DNA of 18,406 bases from DASRUP01 sp036397395 (GTDB taxonomy: Bacteria > Patescibacteriota > Minisyncoccia > Minisyncoccales > UBA10102): positions 1-18,406 of the forward strand of contig DASWIZ010000021.1 of the NCBI GenBank assembly GCA_036397395.1, read 5' to 3'. The stretch's first letter is position 1; the number at the start of each line of letters is the position of its first letter. A program made the position numbers and the translations under genes. Under the pieces are notes generated by a model. It worked only from the letters and a program-made list of their open reading frames with translations, was not told the origin of the DNA and did no database searches. This document shows positions 1 through 6,897 of the stretch, piece after piece.

Positions 1-393
1 AAAAGGATTTTGCCGGACAAACTCGGCTACATTTATATCGCCTATTTTGGTGGCAGCTTTCAGTTTGGGAATAAAGCTTAGGTGCAGCACAATGCCGTTT
101 GCAATAATAATGGCCACCACGGTCATTTTCAGCTGGAACTTACTGGAAACGATATATGTCTCGGGGTTTAAAGAAAACAAGAGCACGCCAGAAATAACCA
201 AAATAGCAAGGCCGACCCACACCATTTTGCCGCCCAGCTCCATAAACCCAAACTCTGTGGCCGAAAGCCGGCCGTCTTTTACCGATTTAAAAAATATCAG
301 GTCGCTGGCAAAAGCGCCGCCAGCCCCAATGGCAATGCCAAACAAATGAAAAATAAGGTATATGGTTTTAATTTCAATAAAATCCAGTATCAT
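1..393 (-). CDS. Multi-pass membrane protein, C-terminus beyond window edge (partial)
   Basis: 131 codons are visible from the ATG at 393; the 3' end lies outside the window. The start overlaps the stop of the TreT-like gene in an ATGA arrangement (390-393), so translation is probably coupled. I see three hydrophobic segments at about residues 10-30, 57-75 and 90-108. Histidines sit inside the first (H16, in the stretch YLIFHLFGIAIGAGG) and the third (H104). Paired intramembrane histidines are a feature of haem b-binding or copper-transport membrane families such as CopD-like proteins, but I cannot assign this one. It is the last visible member of the FAD oxidase - glycosyltransferase operon. 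A redox membrane partner for the oxidase is possible but is inference only. Confidence 0.7.
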   Translation of the reverse strand, partial: MILDFIEIKTIYLIFHLFGIAIGAGGAFASDLIFFKSVKDGRLSATEFGFMELGGKMVWVGLAILVISGVLLFSLNPETYIVSSKFQLKMTVVAIIIANGIVLHLSFIPKLKAATKIGDINVAEFVRQNPF

Positions 394-1652
394 ACAAGTT
401 CTTTATACACTTTGAGGTGGTTTAACACAAACCGCGGCATTAAAAAGCGCTTGCGCACACTTTCTTTTGCCGCTTTTCCCGCGCGCGCCCTTTCTTTTGG
501 GTGCGAAAGCAAAAAGTCCATATACATTGCCAGGTCTTTGGTGTTTTCTGCGATAAACCCGTTTTTGTTATGCGCAATTTGCAAGCGTATGCCCGAGGCC
601 GATCCCCCAATAACCGGCTTGCCTTTCCACATAGCTTCCGTAACCGTTAAGCCAAACCCTTCTTTTACCGAGTTTTGAATAACAATGTCGGCCGCGTTTT
701 GCGCCATTACGGTAAATTCCTGGATGTTTTTTGCCCCGCCAATTTTTCTGGGGTCGAAAAACAAAAATATGCCGGGGTCCTTTCCTGCCATTGCCCGAAT
801 GTCCATATACACTTTTTCCGCCTGCGGGTTGTCGCGCGCCTCTTGGAACCCCACCAAAAGCAGCTGCGCTTTTGGATATTTTTTTTCCAGCAGCCAAAAC
901 GCTTCTACCACGCCGTGAGGGTTTTTCCATACGTCAAAGCGCGACACCTGAGCCAGCAACGGCCCGGTTTTTGAAATTCCATAGTTCGCAAGGTACTCGC
1001 GGGCTTTTTTTCGCGAAACTATTTTTTGCTTGTACGCCAAAGGGTCAATGGCCGGGGGAAATACGCGCAGTTTTTCTGTGGCAAGTTTCGGGTTTACAAA
1101 ATCTTTATTGCTAAACAAAATACGGTTATACCGTTGCGCGAACGGCTGGATTTTTTTCCAGGCCGCGGTATTGGAAGCGGATGTATCAATATGGATTACG
1201 CACACTGCAGGTTTTTTGTTTTGTATAAAGCGCAAAGCGGCCAAAGGCTGGGGGTCGTGCATAACCAAAATATCGTACTCTATGTTGCCCAGATCTTGCG
1301 CAATTTCTTTGTTTACCTCTTCGTATCGCTTCCAGTCATCCTTTGAAAACGGGATAGTAGAACCCTGCAGAGCGTTATGCACGTTATTGGTAAACGCGAA
1401 AAATGCCTTGCCCGCTTTTTTGGCGTCTATCGCGTACCACGAAGCGTCTATTCCCAAAGCCCGCATATAAGGAATAACGCTTGTAAGTAACTCCGCCACG
1501 CCCCCGCCCTGCGCCACCGCGTTTACATGCACGATTTTTTTGCCCCGCAGAACCTTCCCCAAACGCAGCAACTCACTCTTTTGCGCCGCTGGTGCAAATT
1601 TCAAAAAATCTTTCGCCTGAACCTTACTGGCAAGAATAACCTCTTTTAGCAT
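390..1652 (-). CDS. treT: GT4 glycosyltransferase, TreT-like trehalose synthase
   Basis: 420 residues, close to the length of archaeal TreT, which makes trehalose from a nucleotide-diphosphate glucose and glucose. The N-terminal glycine loop NAVAQGGGVAELL (residues 44-56) is typical of TreT within the GT4 family, where it contacts donor and acceptor. The C-terminal Rossmann domain carries QVSRFDVWKNP and the GT4 signature EGFGLTVTEAMWKGKPVI from E331, including the glutamates that hold the nucleotide sugar. No signal peptide or membrane segment is seen, so it is cytoplasmic. It starts 5 nt after the upstream oxidase stop and overlaps the downstream membrane gene by ATGA. No strong Shine-Dalgarno is visible. 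The family call is solid; the trehalose product is likely but other alpha-glucosyl acceptors cannot be excluded. Confidence 0.8.
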   Translation of the reverse strand: MLKEVILASKVQAKDFLKFAPAAQKSELLRLGKVLRGKKIVHVNAVAQGGGVAELLTSVIPYMRALGIDASWYAIDAKKAGKAFFAFTNNVHNALQGSTIPFSKDDWKRYEEVNKEIAQDLGNIEYDILVMHDPQPLAALRFIQNKKPAVCVIHIDTSASNTAAWKKIQPFAQRYNRILFSNKDFVNPKLATEKLRVFPPAIDPLAYKQKIVSRKKAREYLANYGISKTGPLLAQVSRFDVWKNPHGVVEAFWLLEKKYPKAQLLLVGFQEARDNPQAEKVYMDIRAMAGKDPGIFLFFDPRKIGGAKNIQEFTVMAQNAADIVIQNSVKEGFGLTVTEAMWKGKPVIGGSASGIRLQIAHNKNGFIAENTKDLAMYMDFLLSHPKERARAGKAAKESVRKRFLMPRFVLNHLKVYKELV

Positions 1653-1657
1653 ACAAT

Positions 1658-3307
1658 CTAGTGAGTATCCTTAAGGATATGCGAATATGCGTATGCCACC
1701 GTTCCCCCTACTTTTTTGCCGGGGTTAAATATGTTTTTGGGGTCGAATATATTTTTTGTTTGTTCAAACAGTTTGTATACCTTTTCCCCATACATATCTT
1801 TCAAGTATGGCGTACGGATAATGCCGTCGTTGTGCTCGCCGGTTATGGAACCTTTATACCGAAACACGAGGCGATGCACCTTTGGGGTAAGTTCTTTTAT
1901 TGCCTCCCTAACGCTTGGTTTCGACAAATCCATTAACGGAATAACGTGGAAATTTCCGTCGCCCGCGTGCCCGGCAATCGTGTACACCAGTTTCTTTTGT
2001 TTTTGGTACGGGCGTAACAGCGCGTTAAGGCGGGGCAGGAACTCCGGCAAATACTCGGGGCGCACTACCACGTCGTCTATAAAGGGAGCGGCGAACATTC
2101 CTGCAGCATGGCTATGCAGTAAACTAAAACTTTTGCGGCGAATGGTAAAGTATTTTTCTATTTCTTTGGCATTTTTGGTTATACGAGTCTGCAGCCCAAA
2201 GCTTTGTATATGCTCCTGGGCCTTTTTTGCCTTTGTATGCGCCTCTTGCTCTGTATCTCCTGTAAACTCCGCCAATAATATAAGTTTAGGCAAGCCGCCA
2301 AACAGCAGCATTTTCAATTCGGGCAAAAACTGAAATCCCAGCTGCAGCATGTTTTTTGCGCCAAGCAGCTTTAAAAAATCCGTCAAAAACCGAAGCGCCA
2401 GCTTTACGGTTTGGTCGTCGTACGACTCAAAGCTTTCCGGCTTTTTCTCCAGAACTTTTTCTACCAAATCTCCTAAAGGCGCCAAGTCTTTTAAAAACAT
2501 TACCAAAAGGGCCGAGTGCTTTTTAGGTTTTACAAGCCGTACCTTTACTTCCACGGTAATACCCAGCGTCCCTTGCGCGCCCACTATTAGTTTGGGAATG
2601 TTAAATGTTTTCCCGTCCCACACATTCCATAAAGCGTACCCCGCGGAATTTTTAGAAACATTTGGTTTTGCCTGCGCCAACAGCTTTTGGTTTTTATCCA
2701 CCAAAGCAAACAGTTTTCTGTATATATCGCCCTCAAATCCCGGCAACGTCATTTTTTGGTTTAACTGGCTTTTCGAAAGCGGGCGGAATGTGTATTCATT
2801 TCCGTCGGCCAAAATCATTTTATACTCCATTACGTAGTTTTCCGTTTTTCCATACGTAAGGCTTTTCTCGCCCCCCGAGTCGTTTGACACAATGCCTCCC
2901 ATAGCGCAAATGTCTTTGGAGGCCGGGTACGAGGGAAACAGCAGATTTTTTTTAAGCGTGGCCTTTTCAAAATCTCTGTAATACATGCCAGGCTCAACGA
3001 CGGCAAAATCAGGACCAATTTTCTTTAGCTTGTTCATGTTGCGGGAAAAATCCAGGATAATGGATTCACCCAAACACCCGCCCGACATGTCGGTGCCTCC
3101 AGAACGCGCGGTAATGGAAAGCTTTTTTTGCGGGTGCTTGTTTACAAAGTCAACGATTTTCTTTACGTCGTCTGCGCTTTTGGGAAATACCACCACCTGC
3201 GGCCTCACCCGAAAAATGCTGTATCCCTTGCTGTACTCCTCTAAAGTTGTATTGTCGTCCGCCACTTCGCCCTTTACTAATTTTTGCAGCTCATCTCGCA
3301 ATGTCAT
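1658..3307 (-). CDS. FAD-linked oxidase (GlcD / D-lactate dehydrogenase-type, PCMH fold)
   Basis: 549 residues. The N-terminal FAD-binding PCMH domain spans roughly residues 30-215, with the pyrophosphate loop RSGGTDMSGG at 68-77 and a GGIVSNDSGGEKSLTYG stretch. The C-terminal FAD-oxidase domain shows GHAGDGNFH (446-454), GEHNDG (490-495) and the conserved tail NIFDPKNIFNPGK (519-531). These features define the GlcD/DLD family, which oxidises 2-hydroxyacids such as D-lactate or glycolate. The Fe-S domain fused in some relatives is absent, and the substrate cannot be read from sequence. It is first in an operon with the TreT-like gene. A TATAAT box lies 6 nt before the ATG, so the mRNA is probably leaderless. 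A D-2-hydroxyacid dehydrogenase is encoded at 17126-18148; a shared D-lactate link is possible. Confidence 0.88.
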   Translation of the reverse strand: MTLRDELQKLVKGEVADDNTTLEEYSKGYSIFRVRPQVVVFPKSADDVKKIVDFVNKHPQKKLSITARSGGTDMSGGCLGESIILDFSRNMNKLKKIGPDFAVVEPGMYYRDFEKATLKKNLLFPSYPASKDICAMGGIVSNDSGGEKSLTYGKTENYVMEYKMILADGNEYTFRPLSKSQLNQKMTLPGFEGDIYRKLFALVDKNQKLLAQAKPNVSKNSAGYALWNVWDGKTFNIPKLIVGAQGTLGITVEVKVRLVKPKKHSALLVMFLKDLAPLGDLVEKVLEKKPESFESYDDQTVKLALRFLTDFLKLLGAKNMLQLGFQFLPELKMLLFGGLPKLILLAEFTGDTEQEAHTKAKKAQEHIQSFGLQTRITKNAKEIEKYFTIRRKSFSLLHSHAAGMFAAPFIDDVVVRPEYLPEFLPRLNALLRPYQKQKKLVYTIAGHAGDGNFHVIPLMDLSKPSVREAIKELTPKVHRLVFRYKGSITGEHNDGIIRTPYLKDMYGEKVYKLFEQTKNIFDPKNIFNPGKKVGGTVAYAYSHILKDTH

Positions 3308-3313
3308 TTTTGT

Positions 3314-3319
3314 ATTATA
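3314..3319 (-). promoter_or_regulatory. -10 box of FAD oxidase operon, predicted leaderless
   Basis: A perfect TATAAT on the minus strand is separated from the ATG at 3307 by six bases (ACAAAA). Transcription would start at or next to the A of the ATG, and there is no Shine-Dalgarno. No convincing -35 hexamer is found 16-18 bp upstream. The arrangement matches those at 3452-3464 and 12954-12966. Confidence 0.55.
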
Positions 3320-3397
3320 TCACATCATCCCATAACCTACTTGTGGAGAAATAAAACACAATAACCCTTAGGCACAAAAAGCGATTAAGAAACCTAT

Positions 3398-3435
3398 TGG
3401 CAAAAAGTATACGCGATCGCGTACTTTATTGACCA
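3398..3435. repeat. Left copy of 38-bp palindromic repeat (imperfect)
   Basis: The core TACGCGATCGCGTA (3410-3423) is a perfect palindrome centred at 3416/3417, and the outer ends TGG and CCA also pair; the middle of the arms is imperfect. The copy matches the right copy at 3991-4028 at 32 of 38 positions, with an uninterrupted shared block of 21 bases (3410-3430). The -35 hexamer TTGACC (3429-3434) of the PaaX/Cas2-like gene lies inside its right arm, so a protein bound here would block that promoter. Similarity extends weakly outward (AACCTATTGGCAAA here, AACCTTTGGCAAA at the other copy). Confidence 0.9.
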
Positions 3436-3457
3436 CTAGATCATAATACAATACAAT
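3429..3457 (+). promoter_or_regulatory. Promoter of the PaaX/Cas2-like gene, predicted leaderless
   Basis: TTGACC (3429-3434), a 17-bp spacer, and TACAAT (3452-3457) form a near-consensus housekeeping promoter. The ATG follows six bases after the -10 box, so the transcript should begin at the start codon. The -35 box is embedded in the left palindrome, which suggests that palindrome binding controls the gene. Confidence 0.65.
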
Positions 3458-3463
3458 GATCTT

Positions 3464-4000
3464 ATGGGACCAACGCAAAAGAAAGTTTTATTACTACTCT
3501 TAGGAGGAATATTGTTGGGCTTTACCTATTCTCCGTATGGACAGCGAAAAGTATACCGGGAAATAAACAAAGAATGGAAGAAAATAGACCGCGAAAAATT
3601 TCGGAAGAGTATTAGTGCCCTCCAGCGCTCAAAAGATGTATCAATAAAGCAGAATGCTGATGATAGTTATACCTATACCCTTTCCAAGAAGGGAAAAAAG
3701 AAAGCTCTTACCTATAAATTTCAGGAAATGAAAATCTTTAAACACCCGTGGGATGGAAAATGGCGGCTGGTAACATTTGATGTCCCCGAAGATTACAAGA
3801 GGGCAAGAGACGCGCTCCGCAAAAAGCTCCGGCAACTGGGGTTCCAAGAACTGCAAAAAAGCGTCTTTATATTTCCTTACGAATGCGAGAATGAGATTGA
3901 TTTTATTGTGGAATTTTTTGGCATCAGAAAATATGTGCGTTATGGAGTTTTAGAATCGATTGATAACGACTCTCAATTACGGAAAACCTTTGGCAAATAA
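3464..4000 (+). CDS. PaaX-like protein with winged-helix and Cas2-like domains
   Basis: 178 residues. The N-terminal part (about 1-85) begins with a hydrophobic stretch (KKVLLLLLGGILLGFTYSP) and continues as a basic winged-helix-like region ending SYTYTLSKKGKKKAL, resembling the DNA-binding part of PaaX-type regulators. Residues 95-160 read as a Cas2-like ferredoxin fold: WRLVTFDVPE with Asp106 where Cas2 has its metal-binding aspartate, then an arginine/lysine-rich helix, LGFQELQKSVFIFPY, and a second strand region. Such proteins recur in CPR genomes and are often annotated as Cas2 or PaaX without any CRISPR. The stop codon lies inside the right palindrome. No CRISPR array, Cas1 or phenylacetate genes are nearby. 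The protein may bind the palindromes as a repressor or act on them as a nuclease; neither is shown. Confidence 0.8.
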   Translation: MGPTQKKVLLLLLGGILLGFTYSPYGQRKVYREINKEWKKIDREKFRKSISALQRSKDVSIKQNADDSYTYTLSKKGKKKALTYKFQEMKIFKHPWDGKWRLVTFDVPEDYKRARDALRKKLRQLGFQELQKSVFIFPYECENEIDFIVEFFGIRKYVRYGVLESIDNDSQLRKTFGK

Positions 4001-4028
4001 AGTACGCGATCGCGTACTTTATTTGCCA
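3991..4028. repeat. Right copy of 38-bp palindrome (perfect)
   Basis: All 19 base pairs match around the centre 4009/4010, from TGGCAAATAAAG on the left to CTTTATTTGCCA on the right, with core TACGCGATCGCGTA (4003-4016). It contains the last two codons and stop (3992-4000) of the PaaX/Cas2-like gene. In RNA it would form a long hairpin with AT-rich outer arms and could act as a terminator for either strand. It ends 32 bp before the truB start, so it may also sit on the truB promoter. Confidence 0.92.
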
Positions 4029-4060
4029 TTAGTGATTTCTGCACTCTTATTCGCTTCTTT

Positions 4061-4693
4061 ATGATTTTAAATATCAACAAACCGGCGGGGATGACGTCGC
4101 ATGATGTGGTGGATAAAATACGGGAGATTACGGGCGAAAAACGGGTGGGGCACGCGGGCACGTTAGACCCGTTTGCCACAGGAGTTTTGGTGGTGGCGGT
4201 GGGGCGTGAAGACACAAAAAAACTGGGCGCCATAAACGAGAATTCAAAAAAAGAGTACGAAGCTATGATTGAATTTGGAAAAACAAGCAGCACAGGAGAC
4301 CCGACAGGCACAATTCATGAAACACGCACCATGAAACATATTGACGAAACGGAACTTCGCGGGATTCTCAAAAAGTTTACGGGAGAAATTACGCAAACGA
4401 GCCCGGCGTATTCTGCCGTGCGCGTGCGGGGAACACGCGCTTACAAACTCGCCAGAAAAATGATACCTGTTACTATGCCCAAGCGCTTGGTAACTATATA
4501 CGAGATTGAACTACTCGCCTTTACTCCCCCGTTTGCGAAACTCCGCGTTGTGTGCTCTGCTGGCACGTATATCCGCACCCTGGTGGAAGATATCGCGAAA
4601 GCCCTGGGCACGGGCGCGTATACCAAAGAGCTTGTGCGCACGCGCGTTGGTAATTATAAAATCGCAGATAGCAAGACGCTCGAGAGTCTTTAA
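4061..4693 (+). CDS. truB: tRNA pseudouridine(55) synthase
   Basis: 210 residues. It isomerises U55 in the T-loop of tRNAs. The N-terminus ILNINKPAGMTSHDVVDKI and the catalytic motif GHAGTLDPFATGVL (30-43, nucleophile Asp36) are diagnostic, followed by KKEYEAMIEFGKTSSTGDPTG, the SPAYSAVRVRGTRAYKLAR segment and the CSAGTYIRTLVEDIAKALG helix. The C-terminal PUA extension of many TruBs is absent, as in other reduced genomes. It lies downstream of the PaaX/Cas2-like cassette on the same strand. No Shine-Dalgarno precedes the ATG. A weak TCTTAT (4045-4050) lies 17 bp after the palindrome's TTTGCC, mimicking the geometry of the left palindrome's promoter. It converges on xseB and shares a terminator with it. 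Confidence 0.95.
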   Translation: MILNINKPAGMTSHDVVDKIREITGEKRVGHAGTLDPFATGVLVVAVGREDTKKLGAINENSKKEYEAMIEFGKTSSTGDPTGTIHETRTMKHIDETELRGILKKFTGEITQTSPAYSAVRVRGTRAYKLARKMIPVTMPKRLVTIYEIELLAFTPPFAKLRVVCSAGTYIRTLVEDIAKALGTGAYTKELVRTRVGNYKIADSKTLESL

Positions 4694-4696
4694 CAC

Positions 4697-4721
4697 AAAA
4701 CCTCGAAAAGAGGCTTTTTTT
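4697..4721. terminator. Bidirectional intrinsic terminator between truB and xseB
   Basis: AAAACCTC, loop GAAAA, then GAGG, one bulged C and TTTTTTT. The GC core is only 4 bp, extended by A-T pairs across the bulge. The A-run on one side and T-run on the other let it serve truB (plus) and xseB (minus). The xseB stop codon (4720-4722) lies at its edge. Confidence 0.6.
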
Positions 4722-4947
4722 ATTCCATCGAATCCTCCTCTTCCAGCTCTGTTTTGAGTTTGCGAAACTCGTTTTCAGCTTCCTGTAACTGGCCCTGACA
4801 AAACTTTACCAGGTCCACTCCTTCTTTAAACTTTGCCAGGCCCGCTTCCACGTCTACATCTTTTGCCTCGAGTTCTTTTACCAGGCTTTCCAACCGTTCC
4901 AGCGCTTGCTGTAAATTTTGTTTTTTAGGATTTTGAATTTGAGTCAT
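4720..4947 (-). CDS. xseB: Exodeoxyribonuclease VII small subunit
   Basis: 75 residues. XseB wraps around the XseA large subunit in exonuclease VII, which degrades single-stranded DNA from both ends. The short helical sequence with LQQALERLESLVKELEAK and VEAGLAKFKEGVDLVKFCQ followed by an acidic tail matches the family in length and pattern. Its ATG overlaps the xseA stop as ATGA (4944-4947), giving coupled synthesis of the two subunits. It is last in the operon and ends at the shared terminator. Confidence 0.92.
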   Translation of the reverse strand: MTQIQNPKKQNLQQALERLESLVKELEAKDVDVEAGLAKFKEGVDLVKFCQGQLQEAENEFRKLKTELEEEDSME

Positions 4948-6191
4948 TTGAATTTACGTTCAACGAGCGCGGAAAATTTGCCCTTCCACACTTTCACCAT
5001 AGCAGTTTCCCCAACTTCTATTTGCTCGATTGATTTCACCGTTTCTCCGCGCGAGTTGAACGCTATGCTATATCCTCGTTGTAGCACATTTTCCGGATTC
5101 AAAGAAGTAAGCATGCTTTGTGCCCTTTCCACGCTGGCAAGATATACATATACTTGTTTCTCGTATGCATAGCGCGCACGCACCAGCCGCTGCTTCAAAT
5201 TTGCGAACCCTTCGAACACTTTCCCAAAACCACGGTGCAATCGCTCTGCCTGCGTATTTACCAAAAGCCGCTCCTCTTTTATTATATCTTGCATACCTTC
5301 TTGTAAACCCTCCCAGAGCATATCGAGTCCTCGCATTACATCTTCCCGTCGCGCCTTTAGGAACGCCGCGACCGCCGTAGGCGTGGAAAGATGCTTGTCT
5401 GCCACGTAATCTGCGATGCTTTCGTCTTTTTCATGGCCTATGCCGGTTATAACGGGAATGCGCGAGGAGACAATGGCATCGGCAATTTTCTCTGAATTGA
5501 ACACTTTGAGATTTTCAAACCCGCCGCCGCCGCGAATAAGCACTAACGCATCCATATCGGGCTTATTTTTGTTAAACCATTGCAAGGCTTTTACAATACT
5601 GGCTTCCGCCTTGTCGCCTTCTACCCAAACCGGGTACAACAATATAGAAAATCCGTAATTCCCCAGGTTTTGGCGAAAGTCGTGCAGGGCCTGGCCGTCT
5701 TCTGAAGTAATCAGCCCGATTTTTTGAATATATAAGGGAAGCTGCCGTTTGCGGGATTCGTCAAAATACCCTTTTGCGCCCAGGCGTTTTTTAAGCTCTT
5801 CAAAAGCTTTTCGCCACGCCCCCTCTCCTGAAGGCTCAATGGAATCGGCTATGAAACTTAGGCTTCCCCGTTTTTCATATACCTTAAGCTTACCGTGCAC
5901 CACCACTTCCAGCCCGTCTTCCAAAAAGTGCTTATATTTTGAAAAACTCCAGCCAAAAATACTGCACTGCAGCACATATTCTTTTCCGGAAGCGTCCTTT
6001 AAATCGAAAAACGCCATGGCGCCCCTGCTTTGGCTCAAGGCGCTTATTTCGCCCCGTACCCGCACCACGCCCAAACGGCCGACCGCTTCGTTTATTTGCC
6101 CCACGCATTGGGCGACAGAATACACGACATTTCCGTCGCCGTCGTTTTCGAGTTGCAGATTTTCTGACCGATCAAAAAACGATTCTTGCAT
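4944..6191 (-). CDS. xseA: Exodeoxyribonuclease VII large subunit
   Basis: 415 residues when started at 6191. The N-terminal OB-fold (NVVYSVAQCVGQINEAVG, VRVRGEISALSQSRGAMAFFDLKD) binds single-stranded DNA. The catalytic domain shows IGLITSEDGQALHDF, LIRGGGGFENLKVFN and ITGIGHEKDESIADYVADK, all diagnostic. The C-terminal part is coiled-coil, where XseB binds. An open frame continues upstream to 6287, but I choose 6191: it is preceded directly by GGAGGT and the family homology begins only after it. The gene overlaps the end of prmC by 20 nt. The GGAGGT is unusually close to this ATG, so initiation may rely on ribosomes terminating on prmC. Confidence 0.93.
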   Translation of the reverse strand: MQESFFDRSENLQLENDGDGNVVYSVAQCVGQINEAVGRLGVVRVRGEISALSQSRGAMAFFDLKDASGKEYVLQCSIFGWSFSKYKHFLEDGLEVVVHGKLKVYEKRGSLSFIADSIEPSGEGAWRKAFEELKKRLGAKGYFDESRKRQLPLYIQKIGLITSEDGQALHDFRQNLGNYGFSILLYPVWVEGDKAEASIVKALQWFNKNKPDMDALVLIRGGGGFENLKVFNSEKIADAIVSSRIPVITGIGHEKDESIADYVADKHLSTPTAVAAFLKARREDVMRGLDMLWEGLQEGMQDIIKEERLLVNTQAERLHRGFGKVFEGFANLKQRLVRARYAYEKQVYVYLASVERAQSMLTSLNPENVLQRGYSIAFNSRGETVKSIEQIEVGETAMVKVWKGKFSALVERKFK

Positions 6192-6897
6192 ACCTCCATT
6201 TGCCGTATTGGTCTTTATGCCCAACGGCCTCTGCCGCTCCGGCAGACCTTGCCAAGCGGAGCGCTTCTTGCCTTTGGGATGAATCAAACTCCATGTATAC
6301 TACGCCGCCTTCGACAACATGCTTTTTCACCTCTTTCAAAAACTTTCGTATATAGTATAACCCATCTTTACCGCCAAAGACAGCATGGTAGGGCTCTTGC
6401 TCTCGCACTGAACGCTGCACCCGCGCTTTCCTGGCTTCTGCCACATACGGCGGATTCGCAAGAATATAGTCGTATCTCCCTTTCACGTTCGAGAATATAT
6501 CAGACCGCAAAACCCGATAACGGCTTTTTCCGATGCCATTTATCTGCGTGTTTATCTCGATTTGCAAAAGCAGTTTTTTGTCTGTCTCGGCAAAGTCCAC
6601 ATCGGCATTCGGCACGTGTTTGAGCACCGCAACGCCCACACATCCAGAACCGGCAAATAAATCGATGACCTTTCCTCCCTGCATTTCTTTTATTGCTTTC
6701 TCTACCCAATATTCGGTTTCCGGCCGCGGGATGAGGGGCTGTTGCGACAAATCAATTTTACACCCTAAAAACCGCACCCAGCCTATTACATAATCCACAT
6801 GCTCGCCCTTTTCCAAACGCGCAATGTCTTTTTTCGCCCGCGCCGTCCGCTTGCCGCCGTACTTCTCATCCAACAGCCACCGAATTTCTTTTTGCAT
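6172..6897 (-). CDS. prmC: Peptide chain release factor N5-glutamine methyltransferase
   Basis: 241 residues. PrmC (HemK) methylates the glutamine of the GGQ motif in release factors using S-adenosylmethionine. The sequence shows the family marker IPRPETE (56-62), the SAM-binding loop VIDLFAGSGCVGVAVL (77-92) and the catalytic ANPPYV (147-152), followed by EPYHAVFGGKDGLYYIRKFL. The N-terminal domain is shorter than in E. coli. The usual neighbour prfA is not present in this window. Its ATG shares one base with the TAA of the upstream dehydrogenase (TAATG at 6895-6899), so the two are coupled. Confidence 0.93.
   Translation of the reverse strand: MQKEIRWLLDEKYGGKRTARAKKDIARLEKGEHVDYVIGWVRFLGCKIDLSQQPLIPRPETEYWVEKAIKEMQGGKVIDLFAGSGCVGVAVLKHVPNADVDFAETDKKLLLQIEINTQINGIGKSRYRVLRSDIFSNVKGRYDYILANPPYVAEARKARVQRSVREQEPYHAVFGGKDGLYYIRKFLKEVKKHVVEGGVVYMEFDSSQRQEALRLARSAGAAEAVGHKDQYGKWRYARIVF

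Larger units (their letters stand above)
3398..4028 (+). other. Palindrome-flanked PaaX/Cas2-like cassette
   Basis: A 631-bp unit made of palindrome, promoter, one gene and palindrome. The two ends are the same length and share the same centre sequence. The unit and the following truB form the only plus-strand stretch in a window otherwise read from the minus strand. The layout could be a small mobile or domesticated element, or a self-regulating gene whose operators double as terminators. I find no obvious target-site duplication next to the palindromes and no separate transposase. Confidence 0.5.

Noticed and set aside
3464..4000. True CRISPR Cas2 gene
   Set aside because: There is an N-terminal winged helix of about 85 residues, no Cas1 or other cas gene, and no repeat-spacer array in the window.
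3398..4028. Classical insertion sequence
   Set aside because: No transposase family is recognisable, and I found no clear target-site duplication next to the palindromes; the cassette is therefore listed only as a candidate element.
5749..6282. Long plus-strand reading frames opposite xseA, the FAD oxidase, the bactofilin-like gene and others
   Set aside because: They lie antisense to genes with clear family motifs, lack ribosome-binding sites and show no recognisable domains; they reflect codon bias of the minus-strand genes.
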